DNA from: an uncultured Clostridia bacterium
GTDB taxonomy: Bacteria; Bacillota; Clostridia; Oscillospirales; CAG-272
Assembly: GCA_944392615.1 (NCBI GenBank)
Contig: CALXXF010000003.1
Location: forward strand, 1 to 64,000
Direction: 5' to 3'
DNA: 64,000 bases
The position numbers were made by a program, and so were the translations under genes. The notes under the pieces are model-generated. The model did no database searches and was not told the DNA's origin. It saw nothing but the letters and a program-made list of their open reading frames with translations. This document shows positions 26,233 through 36,924 of the stretch, in pieces. The stretch's first letter is position 1. The number at the start of each line of letters is the position of its first letter.

Positions 26233-28587
26233 TTAAAGGTTTATTTTGTTTATACAGCTTGTCTTGTCTAAGGCATTTATCTCCCTGTCACTGCATGTGA
26301 GTATTATTACCTGGGCAATTGTTTCGTCTTTGGCACCGACGTTGCTGTAATTGCTGAGCAATGTCAGTACGTTTTTCAGACGTGAATCATCAAGGTATAC
26401 AAATGATTCGTCAAATATCACGCACGGCGGGTCGGAGGTGCGGAAAAGCAGCTTTATCAGTGCGAGTCTGAGTGCAACGTAGGAGAGAGCCTTTGTGCCC
26501 TCGCTCATGAATCCGAGCTCACGTGTGGGAGAGGAATCCGTATTTTGAAAAGTCATTTCAAGCGAGCTGTCGACATATATCCCGGAAAGCTTTCCGTCGG
26601 TGGCAGATCTCATCATTTCCGAGGCATCTCTGGTGAGCGCCGGTGCTATTTTTTCGCGGAGTGATTCGCTTGCGCGTATCAGGACCTCACGCGCGAGATA
26701 ACAAGCGTTATGCTTTTCTGTAAGCTCATTTTTCAGCGCTTTCAGTTCGGAAAGCTTTTCGGACATGGCGTGTGTATCCTGAGCTTTGCTACCAAGCGCC
26801 GCCGCGTCAATTTTCAGGGACTGAATTTTCTCTTCTATCGCCCTTTTGCGGTTGGTATGAAAGGCAAGGCGCCTTTCTGCTTCTGCCCGGTCTTCGGAAC
26901 AGTCTTTGGTATATTCGGTGCGTTTAACAGTCTCAATACATTTTTCTCTTTCATAGCCTGCGCATGATACGAGCATAGCATCGTAAGCAGAAGTAGCCGA
27001 GTTCAGTTCGCGCTCGCACAGGCGGATATCGCTTATTGCAGAATCGCATGAGGACGCGCTTTTTGACAGTATCGCTCTTATAAGGTGTGAATTTTCGCGC
27101 GGACACGCAATTCCCCAGCGCGAAAGAAGCTGTGCCGCCCGTCCGACAGCGTCGGCAAGCGCTCCTGAACACGCCGCTATGTCAGAATCAAGCTCTGAAA
27201 GAATATTTTTCTGTTTTTCATATTTCTCAAATGCTGCCTCAGAAGCTTCGAGCTTTCTTACTGCCGGAATGATTTCTTCTGAATTTATGTCAGAAAGAAG
27301 CTTTTCCAGCCTTTTTCCAAAATCCGAATATTTTCTCAGGGAAAATGCCGAGCAGAGCATCATCATCGCAGCCAACACAAATGAAGCAAAAACAGGCAGG
27401 GCAACATTTCTGATGAGTCCCGCCGCCGATACGGCAAGCAGTGTGATTCCTGTAACTGCAAAAATGCCGGCAAGTACCGAAAAGATGACAAGCGCCCGCT
27501 TATATGCAGATATTTTTGAGGAGAAAGAAAACAGCTTTTTTACCACTGCTTCGCGCCCGCCGAGTTCAAGCGCTGCTTTGTGTATTCTTTCATATTCATC
27601 TCCGGGCTTTGCTACGGGAATGTCGTCTCTGCGCTTTACGGCGTTTTTCAGATTGTTTTCAGCCAATAATATTTCAGATTCAGAGGATTTGAGAAGCGAT
27701 GAATATTTTTCATCAGGTAAAAATCCGTTGTGCATGTATTTTTCAGTCAGAGCGTTGTGCTTTTCCGCAAGCGCTTCTCTTTTTCTCTCCGCGTTGTCGA
27801 GGGCATCCAGTTTTTCAAGGATGTTTTCGGCTTTTATCCTTTCAATAACGTCGCTGTAAAATTTCAGCTGATAATTGCATTCGTCAAGCTCTGCGGTATA
27901 CTTATTGAGGCTTTCGTTTTTTTCGGCAAGCGCCGAATTTACAAGCACAGAATCTCTGATTTTATTTTCCAGTTCGCCTATTTCTCCTTCAAGCGTAAAT
28001 ATTCTTCCGCCTTTTTTATTTTTATGGAGAAGAAACACCCTGGCATCGTCAAGTTTTTTCAGAGCAGTTTTTACACTTATTGATTCGTCAGCGGAAAAGA
28101 GTATATTGTTTATGGCGTTGTTCATTCCGGCACTGTCTACAAGATTTCCTGAGCCCTGAGCAGAAAATGCAGTCTGTGCAAACACATCTTCGGAGACACC
28201 GAAGAAAACTTCTCCCGGACACCTGCCGCGGAAAAGCTCTGTGTTTGTGTCTGCATCGGTAATTTTTACACTTTCTTTACCCGAAGCCTTTGCCGCAGGG
28301 AGGAGAGTTCTCTCTATTCGGTACCTCTTTCCTTTGTCATTTAAAACAATGCTTCCGGACGAAATTCCGCTCTCCCAACTGGTATAGCGTGATTTTTCGG
28401 TCATGCTCTGATCAGGGGTTTTTCCGCTCATCCCGTAGAATATAAATTTCACAAAAGCTGCAAGTGTGCTTTTTCCGCTTTCATTTTCGCCGTATATTAT
28501 GTTTATTCCGCCGTTCAGCTCATATACCTTTTCGCTGAGAGAGCCGAAAGAGCCGATTGATATTTTTTCTATATACAAGATATTCAC
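26233..28587 (-). CDS. yhaN: YhaN-like SMC/SbcC-type ATPase
   Basis: AAA/ABC-type ATPase of the RecF/SMC class. Walker A is at the N-terminus (IIYGENESGKSTLAAFVKFI). Long coiled-coil stretches follow. A central hydrophobic hairpin (about 360-412) is typical of YhaN and absent from SbcC. At the C-terminus come the signature-like LGFMSEGTKALSYVALRLAL and Walker B CVIFDESFVYLDD. It probably works with the YhaO-like nuclease upstream in the same operon in DNA-end processing; this is inference from the family pairing. GTG at 28587 overlaps the previous stop (GTGA). A TTG at 28578, better spaced from CGGAG, is an alternative start. Confidence 0.8.
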   Translation of the reverse strand: MNILYIEKISIGSFGSLSEKVYELNGGINIIYGENESGKSTLAAFVKFIFYGMSGKTPDQSMTEKSRYTSWESGISSGSIVLNDKGKRYRIERTLLPAAKASGKESVKITDADTNTELFRGRCPGEVFFGVSEDVFAQTAFSAQGSGNLVDSAGMNNAINNILFSADESISVKTALKKLDDARVFLLHKNKKGGRIFTLEGEIGELENKIRDSVLVNSALAEKNESLNKYTAELDECNYQLKFYSDVIERIKAENILEKLDALDNAERKREALAEKHNALTEKYMHNGFLPDEKYSSLLKSSESEILLAENNLKNAVKRRDDIPVAKPGDEYERIHKAALELGGREAVVKKLFSFSSKISAYKRALVIFSVLAGIFAVTGITLLAVSAAGLIRNVALPVFASFVLAAMMMLCSAFSLRKYSDFGKRLEKLLSDINSEEIIPAVRKLEASEAAFEKYEKQKNILSELDSDIAACSGALADAVGRAAQLLSRWGIACPRENSHLIRAILSKSASSCDSAISDIRLCERELNSATSAYDAMLVSCAGYEREKCIETVKRTEYTKDCSEDRAEAERRLAFHTNRKRAIEEKIQSLKIDAAALGSKAQDTHAMSEKLSELKALKNELTEKHNACYLAREVLIRASESLREKIAPALTRDASEMMRSATDGKLSGIYVDSSLEMTFQNTDSSPTRELGFMSEGTKALSYVALRLALIKLLFRTSDPPCVIFDESFVYLDDSRLKNVLTLLSNYSNVGAKDETIAQVIILTCSDREINALDKTSCINKINL

Positions 28588-29285
28588 TCCGATCGGTCAA
28601 GAAGTACTGCGCAAATTTTTCTGATGTCGTCTATTTCGTACCTTGCATGAAGGCCGCTTTTCAACGGAATTCCGTGCGGGTTGTAATAGCAGGCGTCTAT
28701 ACCGGCAAGGTTGGCTCCTTTTATGTCGCTTGTTTGTGAGTCACCTACCAAAAGACATTCAGAAATATCAAAATTTTTAATATTTTTTTTCACATGGTCG
28801 AAGAAGACCGGGGATGGTTTGGGCTCTCCGATGCTTTCAGAAACAAATATATCTTCAAAGTACGCTTCTATTCCGCTTTTTTTCAGCCTTTCTGTTTGTA
28901 CCGCATAATCCCCGTTTGTGACTATAAAGAGTCGTTTCCCTGCGTCATAAAGCCGCTCTATGACATTCACCGCACCCGGTATCAGGACAGAGCAGTCCGA
29001 AAGGGTGCGTTTATACAGAGAATTGAATCTCACGGCGTCTATCTGAATCCCGTTTTTTTCGGCAAGTATTCTAAAACGAAGGGTGTAAAGCTCTTTTCGC
29101 TCTATTTTCTTTTCTTCAAGCGCTTTCCATAGGCTGTCGTTTATTTTCCTGAAGCTCTCAAAAAGCTTGTCCGTGCAGTCCACTCCGAGGGCAGAGGCAG
29201 CTGCGTGAAACGACATTTCCGCACTTTTGTCAAAATCAAACAGAGTGTTGTCGGCATCAAAAAGTATAATTCTGTATTTTTCCAT
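28584..29285 (-). CDS. HAD-superfamily hydrolase, YjjG/YfnB-like nucleotidase
   Basis: Phosphatase of the haloacid dehalogenase superfamily. Motif I is IILFDADNTLFDFD, motif II is in RLFIVTNGD, the motif III lysine is in GEPKPSPVFF, and motif IV is LLVGDSQTSDIKGA. The order and the 233-residue length match the YjjG group (TIGR02254), which removes phosphate from (non-canonical) pyrimidine nucleotides and may clean the nucleotide pool. It is sandwiched between the YhaO-like and YhaN-like genes and translationally coupled to the latter. The upstream Shine-Dalgarno is weak (CCGGAA). Confidence 0.8.
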   Translation of the reverse strand: MEKYRIILFDADNTLFDFDKSAEMSFHAAASALGVDCTDKLFESFRKINDSLWKALEEKKIERKELYTLRFRILAEKNGIQIDAVRFNSLYKRTLSDCSVLIPGAVNVIERLYDAGKRLFIVTNGDYAVQTERLKKSGIEAYFEDIFVSESIGEPKPSPVFFDHVKKNIKNFDISECLLVGDSQTSDIKGANLAGIDACYYNPHGIPLKSGLHARYEIDDIRKICAVLLDRSE

Positions 29286-29462
29286 ATCTGCTTGTTCCGG
29301 ATTGTCTGTCCGGTACTCCTGAGTTATTTCCGGCGCTGTATATATTTTTATACTTCACATGAGTTTTTGATAATTGCATCGGATGCATATAAACCGCGGT
29401 TGTCTGCTGGGACAGGGAAACGTCCGTTTTTCACTGTATAACTGTATCAAATAATCGGTAAA

Positions 29463-29547
29463 AACCTGTGAGTCCGCGCGGCAAAGACGCAGTAAGATGT
29501 ATTAGACAGTACCTGTGAATCCGCGCGTCTTAAATTTCGCAGTAAGT
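29463..29547. repeat. Imperfect direct repeat, two copies of about 36 bp
   Basis: ACCTGTGA-TCCGCGCG followed by CGCAGTAAG occurs at 29463-29497 and 29511-29547, in the 369-bp gap between two minus-strand genes. No other feature was recognised there. Confidence 0.65.
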
Positions 29548-29654
29548 ATAATATTTTAAAACCCGGCTGAATAAAGAACGGCTTGAAATAAATAAACGAT
29601 CTGCAGGACCTGAAAATACAATGTGAGCTTTCAGAAGGAAAGTGCTGCGTACTG

Positions 29655-30788
29655 TTATATTTCGATGTCCCTCCCGGAGAGGGCTTCAAGCGCATATTGA
29701 AGAGCTTTTGAAGCCAGCCTTTTTTCACCGTCATCTTCAGATCTGAGCGAGTCCATCAGAAGGCGGCACACCTCTCCTTTTATTGTCGGGTCTGTTGACA
29801 GCTTGTCAAGGTCAAACGCAGGGCAGGTGCGGTCTTTTATTTCTACGTAATAAAGCTCGGAGAACACAGGGTCAAATGATTCCGGAAGGTTTGCGGAATC
29901 CGCAAGGTATCCGTGGTAGATTATTCTCAGAAGCGTATCGGAACCGTAACCTGCTTTTTTGATTGCGAGAAGCGTGGCGGAGGCTATATCCGAGCTTGTC
30001 ATCTGCGGCACGACATATATTTCTTCTACTGCGTATATCCTCTTGCACAGCCTGTAAAAGGAGCTTTTGATATTTGCAGTTGTTCCGTCCTTGTCTACAG
30101 ACGTTAAAAATGCACCTCTTTCTCCGCGGTCGTTAAAGGCACGCGGTTCAAGACTTCCGCAATATCCGTAGTGTGTTTTCCCGGTACGTTTTATACCCGG
30201 ATCGTTATGTATGTGCCCAAGAGCAATATAGTCAAAGCCGGATTGTTCTATGTCCCGGAGCATAATCGGACAATCGCCTCCGTCGCCCGACAAATTTCCA
30301 TGCCCTACGAGCAGGTTTATGTCTTCCTTATCTTTTTCAGGAACGGTGAAACCGCTGAATGGCGCTTTTTCGAGAATGGGAGAGGTAAAGGCGTATCCGT
30401 ATATGTTTACGGTCCTGCCCCGTATGTCCAATGTCACCTTTTCAAGGTGAGAATTTTTGAAAATATGGACGTTTGCGGGAAAAGAGACCTTTCCATATAC
30501 TCCGTCAGGAGTGTAAAAATCGTGGTTTCCCGGTGAAATAAAAAAGCGGCATTCAGGAAACGATGAGAATGTGTCGGCTACAAAAGAAGCACAGTCGCCC
30601 GGAACGTTGCGGCTGTCAAACAGGTCTCCTGCTATCAGAACTATATCTGCGCCTACGGTTTTTGCCCAGAATATAAGAGAAGAAAATGCCGCGCGCAGCT
30701 CGTTCTTACGAGCCTGTGATTTCTGAAGATCGTCCATGGCGAAGGGACTGTCAAGGTGAATATCGCCGCTATGTACTATTTTTATCAA
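29655..30788 (-). CDS. yhaO: YhaO/SbcD-like metallophosphoesterase (DNA exonuclease)
   Basis: Calcineurin-like phosphoesterase of the Mre11/SbcD class, about 377 residues. The metal-binding motifs appear in order: HSGDIHLDSPF, LIAGDLFDSRN, FISPGNHDF, LLVGHGNLSGDG and LGHIHND. It is predicted to be the nuclease half of a YhaO-YhaN pair. A TTG start is favoured because AAGGGG stands 6 bases before it and it reads directly into the first motif. The open frame extends 42 bases further without a site. Confidence 0.82.
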   Translation of the reverse strand: MIKIVHSGDIHLDSPFAMDDLQKSQARKNELRAAFSSLIFWAKTVGADIVLIAGDLFDSRNVPGDCASFVADTFSSFPECRFFISPGNHDFYTPDGVYGKVSFPANVHIFKNSHLEKVTLDIRGRTVNIYGYAFTSPILEKAPFSGFTVPEKDKEDINLLVGHGNLSGDGGDCPIMLRDIEQSGFDYIALGHIHNDPGIKRTGKTHYGYCGSLEPRAFNDRGERGAFLTSVDKDGTTANIKSSFYRLCKRIYAVEEIYVVPQMTSSDIASATLLAIKKAGYGSDTLLRIIYHGYLADSANLPESFDPVFSELYYVEIKDRTCPAFDLDKLSTDPTIKGEVCRLLMDSLRSEDDGEKRLASKALQYALEALSGRDIEI

Positions 30789-31054
30789 TTTGCGCCCCTT
30801 GTGACGACCGTATTGCAAAAAGCAATGCAATTTAAAAATGCAATTCCATTATATTTGGTTTTGCATTTCCGGTTATCGTCGTTTTGAAAATTTAAAATAT
30901 CGGTCTATCGGTCAAAATATCACGGCGGAGTAAAGCAGTGTCCGCCGCACACCTGATATTATACAATACTGCCAAACTGCTGTCAATCGTAACACACAAA
31001 ATAAAAAGCGTTTTTTCATCGGGATTTTGCGACTGAAGTCGACCTGAACGTCGA

Positions 31055-31083
31055 TTGACAAGGCGGGATATTTGTGATAAAAT
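31055..31083 (+). promoter_or_regulatory. Sigma-A promoter for the rbfA operon
   Basis: TTGACA, 17 bp, TAAAAT, about 240 bp upstream of rbfA. The long leader (31090-31325) was read for known riboswitch motifs and none was recognised. The 30789-31054 stretch is AT-rich and without a gene. Confidence 0.6.
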
Positions 31084-31325
31084 ACCGGGTGGCGGAAGAA
31101 AAGTTTTTGTTGTTTTAAACTGTCTATATGGTGCATAGTTACATACCGCCGCAGCCTGATGGCGGATTCTGCATTACAGATTTATATGTGTTTAAAAATT
31201 AATGCACCTCCGTTTTTGTCGCTATCCTGTGCGCTTTTTCTCAGGACGACCGGCATGAAATCTGTATCTATGCCGACGGCGGGTGTCTTTGTACTTAATG
31301 CTTGCAATAAAGAGGATATCTGAAA

Positions 31326-31703
31326 ATGGCTACTTACAGACAAAACAGGTTAAATGAAGAGATAACGAGAGCTCTCGGAAACATAATACGCGATGTTAAA
31401 GAGAGGAGCATACGCGACAATGTCGTTACCATAACCGCTGTGTCATGCGCTCCGGACCTTTCCACAGCCCGCGTTTATTTCTCATATATTGGAAGCGCAG
31501 AGCAGAAGGAGATAGAAAAAGGTCTGAAGAACGCAAGCGGATATATGCGGTCTGCGCTTGCAAGGACGCTGAATCTGCGTCAGACGCCGGAGCTCATATT
31601 CAAGTACGATACGTCAATAGCAAAGGGCGCCGAAATTGAAAAAATTCTTAATAAGATAAGAAATGATGAAAAGAGCGGCGGGGATGACGAAGATGAGCAA
31701 TAA
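31326..31703 (+). CDS. rbfA: 30S ribosome-binding factor A
   Basis: Small KH-fold protein that binds the 30S subunit during maturation near the 5' end of 16S rRNA. RLNEEITRALGNIIRDVKE opens the domain, and LSTARVYFSYIG followed by RSALARTLNLRQTPELIFKYD completes it. At 125 residues it has the normal length, with an acidic tail. It heads an rbfA-nrnA-truB cluster, a common Firmicutes arrangement; here infB and nusA are not upstream. ATG start; its stop overlaps the start of nrnA. Confidence 0.93.
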   Translation: MATYRQNRLNEEITRALGNIIRDVKERSIRDNVVTITAVSCAPDLSTARVYFSYIGSAEQKEIEKGLKNASGYMRSALARTLNLRQTPELIFKYDTSIAKGAEIEKILNKIRNDEKSGGDDEDEQ

Positions 31704-32667
31704 TATTACTGTTAGCGAAATTGCCGGCAAGCTTTTGAACTGCAGTGATGTGCTGCTCCTTTGTCACACAAATCCCGATGAGGATACGGCGGGCTCAGCA
31801 TACGCCCTCTGTCTGGCTCTCGAAAGTGCAGGTAAGAAGGTAAGGATAGCGTGTGATAAAAAGCCGCCGAGAAAGAGCGCAGGTTTTATTGACGCATCGC
31901 GCTTTGAAAATGATTTGCAGGCGGAGGACGGCACCCTTGTCGTAAGCGTCGATGTGGCGTCTGTTGGGATGCTCGGCAGTTTGTGCGATAGATTTTCCCA
32001 GAGAGTGGATATACGTATAGACCACCATGCCGTCAGCGAAGAATTTGCACATTTCAACTACAACCGCCCGGACGCTTCGGCGACCGCACTCATAGCGTAT
32101 GAAATAATAACCGAAATGGGTGTTGTCCTTGATGGGGCTATCGCTTCATCGCTTTATGCAGCACTTGCCGCAGATACCGGCGGATTCCGGTATTCCAATA
32201 CGACGGCACAGGCTCACAGAGTGGCGGCAGACCTTATAGAGCACGGTGCTGAATATGTTGGAGTTTCAGAAGCTCTTTTTGAAACCAAGACACGCAGCAA
32301 TCTGAGGGCTTACCGCCTTGGAATTGAAAAACTCGATTATCTTTACGGCGGAAGAGCCGCCCTCCTTGTTATAACCAACGACGACAAGCGGGCAAACTCC
32401 CTGACCGACGAGGATCTCGACGCACTTTCATCTCTCACAAGACAGAGCGAGGGTACAGAACTTGGTCTTTTGCTGAAGCAGAGTGATGAGAATGAACAGA
32501 AATTCAAACTTTCGCTGAGAAGCCGCAGCAGCTTTGATTGCGCGGAATTCTGCTCAAGATTCGGCGGCGGAGGTCACGTCAGGGCAGCGGGTGCTTCAAT
32601 ATATGCCGACAGTCCGGAGCAGGCACGCCGTAAGCTGCTTGCTCTTCTGTCCGAGTACAAGGTATGA
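31684..32667 (+). CDS. nrnA: Bifunctional oligoribonuclease/PAP phosphatase NrnA (DHH family)
   Basis: Degrades short oligoribonucleotides and dephosphorylates pAp. The DHH domain has LLCHTNPDEDTAGSAYA (usual NPDGD with Glu in place of Gly), VSVDVAS and RIDHHAVS. The DHHA1 region ends with FGGGGHVRAAG. It overlaps the end of rbfA by 20 bases if ATG 31684 is used, or 11 bases if ATG 31693 is used; either has a purine-rich site. It sits between rbfA and truB as in many Firmicutes. Confidence 0.9.
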   Translation: MTKMSNNITVSEIAGKLLNCSDVLLLCHTNPDEDTAGSAYALCLALESAGKKVRIACDKKPPRKSAGFIDASRFENDLQAEDGTLVVSVDVASVGMLGSLCDRFSQRVDIRIDHHAVSEEFAHFNYNRPDASATALIAYEIITEMGVVLDGAIASSLYAALAADTGGFRYSNTTAQAHRVAADLIEHGAEYVGVSEALFETKTRSNLRAYRLGIEKLDYLYGGRAALLVITNDDKRANSLTDEDLDALSSLTRQSEGTELGLLLKQSDENEQKFKLSLRSRSSFDCAEFCSRFGGGGHVRAAGASIYADSPEQARRKLLALLSEYKV

Positions 32668-32755
32668 GTATCTGTCGGTCCGATGGTCGTTGTACAGGCA
32701 ATTGCCGTGGATATTAAAACAGCGTATTTTTTTCTGTCCTGAAAGGAGGAGCGTC

Positions 32756-33670
32756 ATGTCGGTTCAGGAAAAATCAGGGATCCTTCTTGTTGACAAGCCT
32801 TCAGGAATGACGTCGCACGACGTGGTTGCGATTATCCGCAGGATATACAAGACAAGGCAGGTCGGACACACCGGTACTCTTGATCCAATGGCGACCGGTC
32901 TTCTGGTCGTCCTTGTGGGCAGCGCTGTAAAGGCCTCTGAATATCTCATGTCCGATCGCAAAAGCTACAGAGCAGGTTTGCGCCTCGGAATAACCACCGA
33001 TACGGAGGATATAAGCGGAAATATTTTGTCCTCGTCAGATAACCTGCCTTGCTACTCAGATATCGGGAAATGTATAGAATTTTTCAGAGGACCTGTTTAC
33101 CAGATTCCTCCTATGTACAGCGCTCTTAAGGTAGGCGGAAAGAAGCTTGTTGACCTTGCGCGAAAAGGGGTGGAGATAGACAGAGAAAAACGCCTGGTTT
33201 ATATTTACAGGCTTGAGCTTCTTGGAAGAGAAGGGGAGGACTGGCTTCTGGATGTGACCTGCTCAAAGGGAACGTATATCAGGACTCTTTGCTCTGATAT
33301 CGGAAAGAGCCTCGGCTGTGGGGGGACAATGAGTTTTCTGCGCCGGACGGGATGCGGATGCTTTTCGGTCGATGACGCCGTTGGCCTTCCTGAAATAGGC
33401 GCTCTTGACGACGATTTGAAAAATCAGCTCATTATACCGCTGGAATCGGCTTTTTCATCACTTCCTGTATTGCGGCTGCCGGCTTTTTACGAGAGGCTTG
33501 CCAAAAACGGGTGTGAAATATATCAGAAAAAGATTTCATCCTCTTACCCGGTTGGGACAAGACTCAGGGTATATGATGGAAAAGGCTTTTTTGCTTTGGC
33601 AGAGATATGCGAATACCCGGCGGGAAGCGCAGTCAAGCTCATAAAGAGATTTGATTCGGGCAACGGCTGA
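32756..33670 (+). CDS. truB: tRNA pseudouridine-55 synthase
   Basis: Makes pseudouridine 55 in the T-loop of tRNA. The N-terminus GILLVDKPSGMTSHDVV and the catalytic GHTGTLDPMATGLL (nucleophilic Asp) are diagnostic. YQIPPMYSALKVGGKKLVDLAR and CSKGTYIRTL are the further TruB motifs. At 304 residues it is standard. ATG with AAAGGAGGAG upstream decides the start; the frame is open far further 5'. ribF, its usual follower, is absent here. Confidence 0.93.
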   Translation: MSVQEKSGILLVDKPSGMTSHDVVAIIRRIYKTRQVGHTGTLDPMATGLLVVLVGSAVKASEYLMSDRKSYRAGLRLGITTDTEDISGNILSSSDNLPCYSDIGKCIEFFRGPVYQIPPMYSALKVGGKKLVDLARKGVEIDREKRLVYIYRLELLGREGEDWLLDVTCSKGTYIRTLCSDIGKSLGCGGTMSFLRRTGCGCFSVDDAVGLPEIGALDDDLKNQLIIPLESAFSSLPVLRLPAFYERLAKNGCEIYQKKISSSYPVGTRLRVYDGKGFFALAEICEYPAGSAVKLIKRFDSGNG

Positions 33671-33728
33671 TTATGAATGGATAATACGGCTCGCGGAATG
33701 ATCTGCCTGCAATGGCGACAATTTATAT

Positions 33729-33773
33729 ATAAAAAAAACCGGACTGATATTTTGAAAAGGTCCGGGATTTTTA
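33729..33773 (+). terminator. Probable terminator after truB
   Basis: CCGGAC and GTCCGG arms around a 15-nt loop, extended by A/T pairing and ended by TTTTT. It lies between convergent truB and uvrA. Confidence 0.5.
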
Positions 33774-33954
33774 AGTGCTGCCGCTGCCAGATGGAATACA
33801 GGCGGCTTTTATTCATTTTGTCAAAATTTCTACACAAGTGCGAAGTATAAAAATTTTGTTTAATCCATGCCATTCAAGGAGTTTAAGGTTACGTGGCCCG
33901 GATTTGTGAGGCGGCACAAATGGCACAAGCGATACCGGTGCGCCTTTTGATGAC

Positions 33955-33996
33955 GAAAGCCAGGTCGTGAAAGCCAGGTCGTGAAAGCCAGGTCGT
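33955..33996. repeat. 14-bp perfect tandem repeat, 3 copies
   Basis: GAAAGCCAGGTCGT is repeated three times without error, just past the end of uvrA. It is one of several unrelated short tandem repeats in the intergenic gaps of this window. Confidence 0.9.
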
Positions 33997-34007
33997 GCGC
34001 GAGGACT

Positions 34008-36866
34008 TCAGACTGTGTTACCGCTTTTCTGAAGTGATTTTTCGCGCTCAAACAGCATTTTCAAATACTGCCCCGTATATGAGCTTTCACTTTGCGCAAC
34101 TTCCTCCGGCGTTCCTGTAGCTACTATGCATCCGCCTTTGTCTCCACCCTCAGGCCCCAGATCTATGATATAGTCGGCAGTTTTTATCAGATCGAGATTG
34201 TGTTCAATTATTACCACTGAGTTACCGGCGTCCACAAGCCTGTCGAGTACATATATGAGTTTTTTCACGTCGTCCGAGTGCAGGCCTGTTGTAGGCTCGT
34301 CGAGTATATACATAGTCCTTCCCGTGCTTCTTTTTGAAAGCTCAGCGGCGAGCTTTACACGCTGTGCTTCGCCTCCGGACATGGTAGTGGAGGATTGTCC
34401 TATTTTTATATATCCGAGTCCGACATCATACATTGTTTTGAGGCGCTTGTAAAGCTTTGGAAGATTTTCAAAAAATTCCATTCCTTCCTCTATGGTCATT
34501 TCCAGAACGTCAGAAATATTTTTCCCTTTGTACTTTACCTCAAGCGTGTCTTTATTGTACCTCTTTCCTTTACATGCGTCGCACGTGACAAACACATCGG
34601 GGAGAAAATGCATTTCTATCCGTTTTACGCCGTCCCCTTCACACTCTTCGCAGCGTCCGCCCTTTACATTGAAAGAAAAACGTCCTGACCTGTATCCACG
34701 CGCGTTCGCATCGGGAGTTGATGCAAACAGCTCGCGTATGTCATTGAAAAGTCCTGTGTAGGTTGCGGGGTTTGACCGGGGTGTCCGTCCTATCGGGCTC
34801 TGGTCGATATTAATGACCTTGTCAAGTGCCTCTGTCCCCTCTATGCGGTCGTGCTTGCCCGGCGATGTATAGGCGTGATTAAGCTTGGAGGCAAGTGCTT
34901 CGTACAATATTCCGTTAACGAGAGAGCTCTTTCCGCTTCCGGAGACCCCGGTTATGCACACCATCATTCCGAGAGGAATCTCAACATCTATGTTTTTGAG
35001 ATTGTTTTCTTTGGCTCCGCGTATGAAAAGACTTTTTCCGTTGCCGTGTCGTCTTACGTCCGGTGTCTCTATACGCAGTCTTCCGCTCAGATAGCCGCCT
35101 GTGACAGAGTCTTTGTTCTGCATGACCTGCTCCGGGGTCCCGCAAGCCACGACCTTTCCTCCGTGAATCCCTGCGCCGGGTCCTATATCTATGATATAGT
35201 CTGATGAAAGCATGGTTTCCTCATCGTGCTCTACGACAAGCACGGTGTTGCCGACGTCACGGAGCTTTTTAAGCGTGGCTATCAGCTTGCTGTTGTCGCG
35301 CTGATGGAGACCTATAGACGGCTCGTCAAGTATATATATGACCCCCATGAGAGAAGAGCCTATCTGGGTGGCAAGCCGTATTCTCTGCGCTTCTCCGCCA
35401 GAAAGCGTTCCCGCTCTTCTGGAAAGGGTGAGGTAGTCAAGCCCTACAGACACGAGAAAGCCGAGCCTCGATCTAATTTCCTTCACCACCTCATGCACTA
35501 TCTTCTTTTCGCTTTCGGTGAATGTAAGCGAATTTACGAAATCAAGCGCTTCGGTTATCGGCATTGAACAAAATTCATGTATGTTTTTACCGCCCACGGT
35601 TACAGCAAGTACAGAGGGATTGAGCCTTGCTCCTCCGCATGCGCTGCACGGAATATTTTCGATGAATTCATCATAGTACTCGTCGTGACCGGTGCTCATA
35701 CGTTGTTCTATGATACTTATCACGCCGTCGAAACGCACTGTCTGTCTCGAAATGCGCGTATCAAAAACACGGTCTACTGTGTATGTCGTGCTTCCGCTGC
35801 CGTAAAGAAGAACGTTGAGCGCGTTTTCCGTGTAGTCGCGAATTGGCATATCGAGCGTAAAACCGTATTTTTCACCGACAGCTTTGAACAGTGGCCCGTT
35901 CCATGTGTTCTCATCAAGGCTTTTGAACCCGTTGACATGGATGGCGCCCTCTCTGAGAGACAGACTTTTATCCGGTATTATCTTGTCAGGCGAAATCTTT
36001 GGCATTTCGCCCAGACCTGCGCACTCTGGGCAAGCGCCGAACGGGTTGTTGAACGAAAAGTCGCGCGGAGAAAGTTCGCTGAATGATATGCCATGCTCCT
36101 CGCATGCAAAATTCAGTGAAAACGGCATTTCTTTTTCTCCGTCGTCACCCATTGTTATTATCACAAGATTTCCGCCTGACAGTTTTATTGCCGTCTCAAC
36201 GGAGTCTGACAGGCGCGGTCTTATGTCGCTCCTCATTATGAGCCTGTCTACGACTATATCTATGTTATGCTTGATATTTTTATCAAGATTGATATTTTCA
36301 GACAGGTCGTACATTATTCCGTCTATCCGGGTTCTGACAAAGCCGCTTTTTTTAGCATCATCGAGCTGCTTCTGGAAGCTGCCTTTTTTTCCTCGTGCGA
36401 GCGGAGCGCAGACCATGAATTTCGTTCCCGCGTCAAGGCACAGTATCCTTTCTATTATTCCCTCTACGGTCTGGCGCCTTATCTCCTTTCCGCATACGGG
36501 GCAGTGTGGAACACCCACTCTTGCATAAAGCAGTCTCAGATAGTCATATATTTCCGTTACGGTTCCGACTGTTGACCGCGGGTTGCGAGACGTGGTTTTC
36601 TGGTCGATAGAGATTGAAGGCGAAAGTCCTTCAATAAAGTCAACGTCGGGCTTGTCGAGTTGTCCCAAAAATTGCCGTGCATACGACGAAAGAGACTCAA
36701 CGAACCTCCGGTGTCCCTCGGCATATATTGTGTCAAAGGCAAGAGAAGACTTTCCGGAGCCGGAAAGTCCGGTCAGCACGACTAATTTATCGCGTGGTAT
36801 TTCAACATCTATATTTTTGAGATTGTTTTCTCTGGCGCCTTTTACTGTAATGTATTTCTGTTCCAA
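34008..36866 (-). CDS. uvrA: Excinuclease ABC subunit A
   Basis: DNA damage recognition ATPase of nucleotide excision repair. There are two ABC modules: Walker [16 protein letters not shown] and [11 protein letters not shown], and signatures [12 protein letters not shown] and [12 protein letters not shown]. Zinc-finger cysteines are seen in CPVCGKEI and in CEECEGDGV...CDACKG. At 952 residues it has normal length. The TTG start is chosen for GAGGA 7 bases upstream and for similarity of the beginning ([16 protein letters not shown]). It is 58 bp behind uvrB, in one transcription unit. Confidence 0.95.
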   Translation of the reverse strand: MEQKYITVKGARENNLKNIDVEIPRDKLVVLTGLSGSGKSSLAFDTIYAEGHRRFVESLSSYARQFLGQLDKPDVDFIEGLSPSISIDQKTTSRNPRSTVGTVTEIYDYLRLLYARVGVPHCPVCGKEIRRQTVEGIIERILCLDAGTKFMVCAPLARGKKGSFQKQLDDAKKSGFVRTRIDGIMYDLSENINLDKNIKHNIDIVVDRLIMRSDIRPRLSDSVETAIKLSGGNLVIITMGDDGEKEMPFSLNFACEEHGISFSELSPRDFSFNNPFGACPECAGLGEMPKISPDKIIPDKSLSLREGAIHVNGFKSLDENTWNGPLFKAVGEKYGFTLDMPIRDYTENALNVLLYGSGSTTYTVDRVFDTRISRQTVRFDGVISIIEQRMSTGHDEYYDEFIENIPCSACGGARLNPSVLAVTVGGKNIHEFCSMPITEALDFVNSLTFTESEKKIVHEVVKEIRSRLGFLVSVGLDYLTLSRRAGTLSGGEAQRIRLATQIGSSLMGVIYILDEPSIGLHQRDNSKLIATLKKLRDVGNTVLVVEHDEETMLSSDYIIDIGPGAGIHGGKVVACGTPEQVMQNKDSVTGGYLSGRLRIETPDVRRHGNGKSLFIRGAKENNLKNIDVEIPLGMMVCITGVSGSGKSSLVNGILYEALASKLNHAYTSPGKHDRIEGTEALDKVINIDQSPIGRTPRSNPATYTGLFNDIRELFASTPDANARGYRSGRFSFNVKGGRCEECEGDGVKRIEMHFLPDVFVTCDACKGKRYNKDTLEVKYKGKNISDVLEMTIEEGMEFFENLPKLYKRLKTMYDVGLGYIKIGQSSTTMSGGEAQRVKLAAELSKRSTGRTMYILDEPTTGLHSDDVKKLIYVLDRLVDAGNSVVIIEHNLDLIKTADYIIDLGPEGGDKGGCIVATGTPEEVAQSESSYTGQYLKMLFEREKSLQKSGNTV

Positions 36867-36924
36867 TTTATTATCCTCTTCCTGAACACTTATAAACCTT
36901 GCTCTTAAAGCTGTGCCCGTTAAT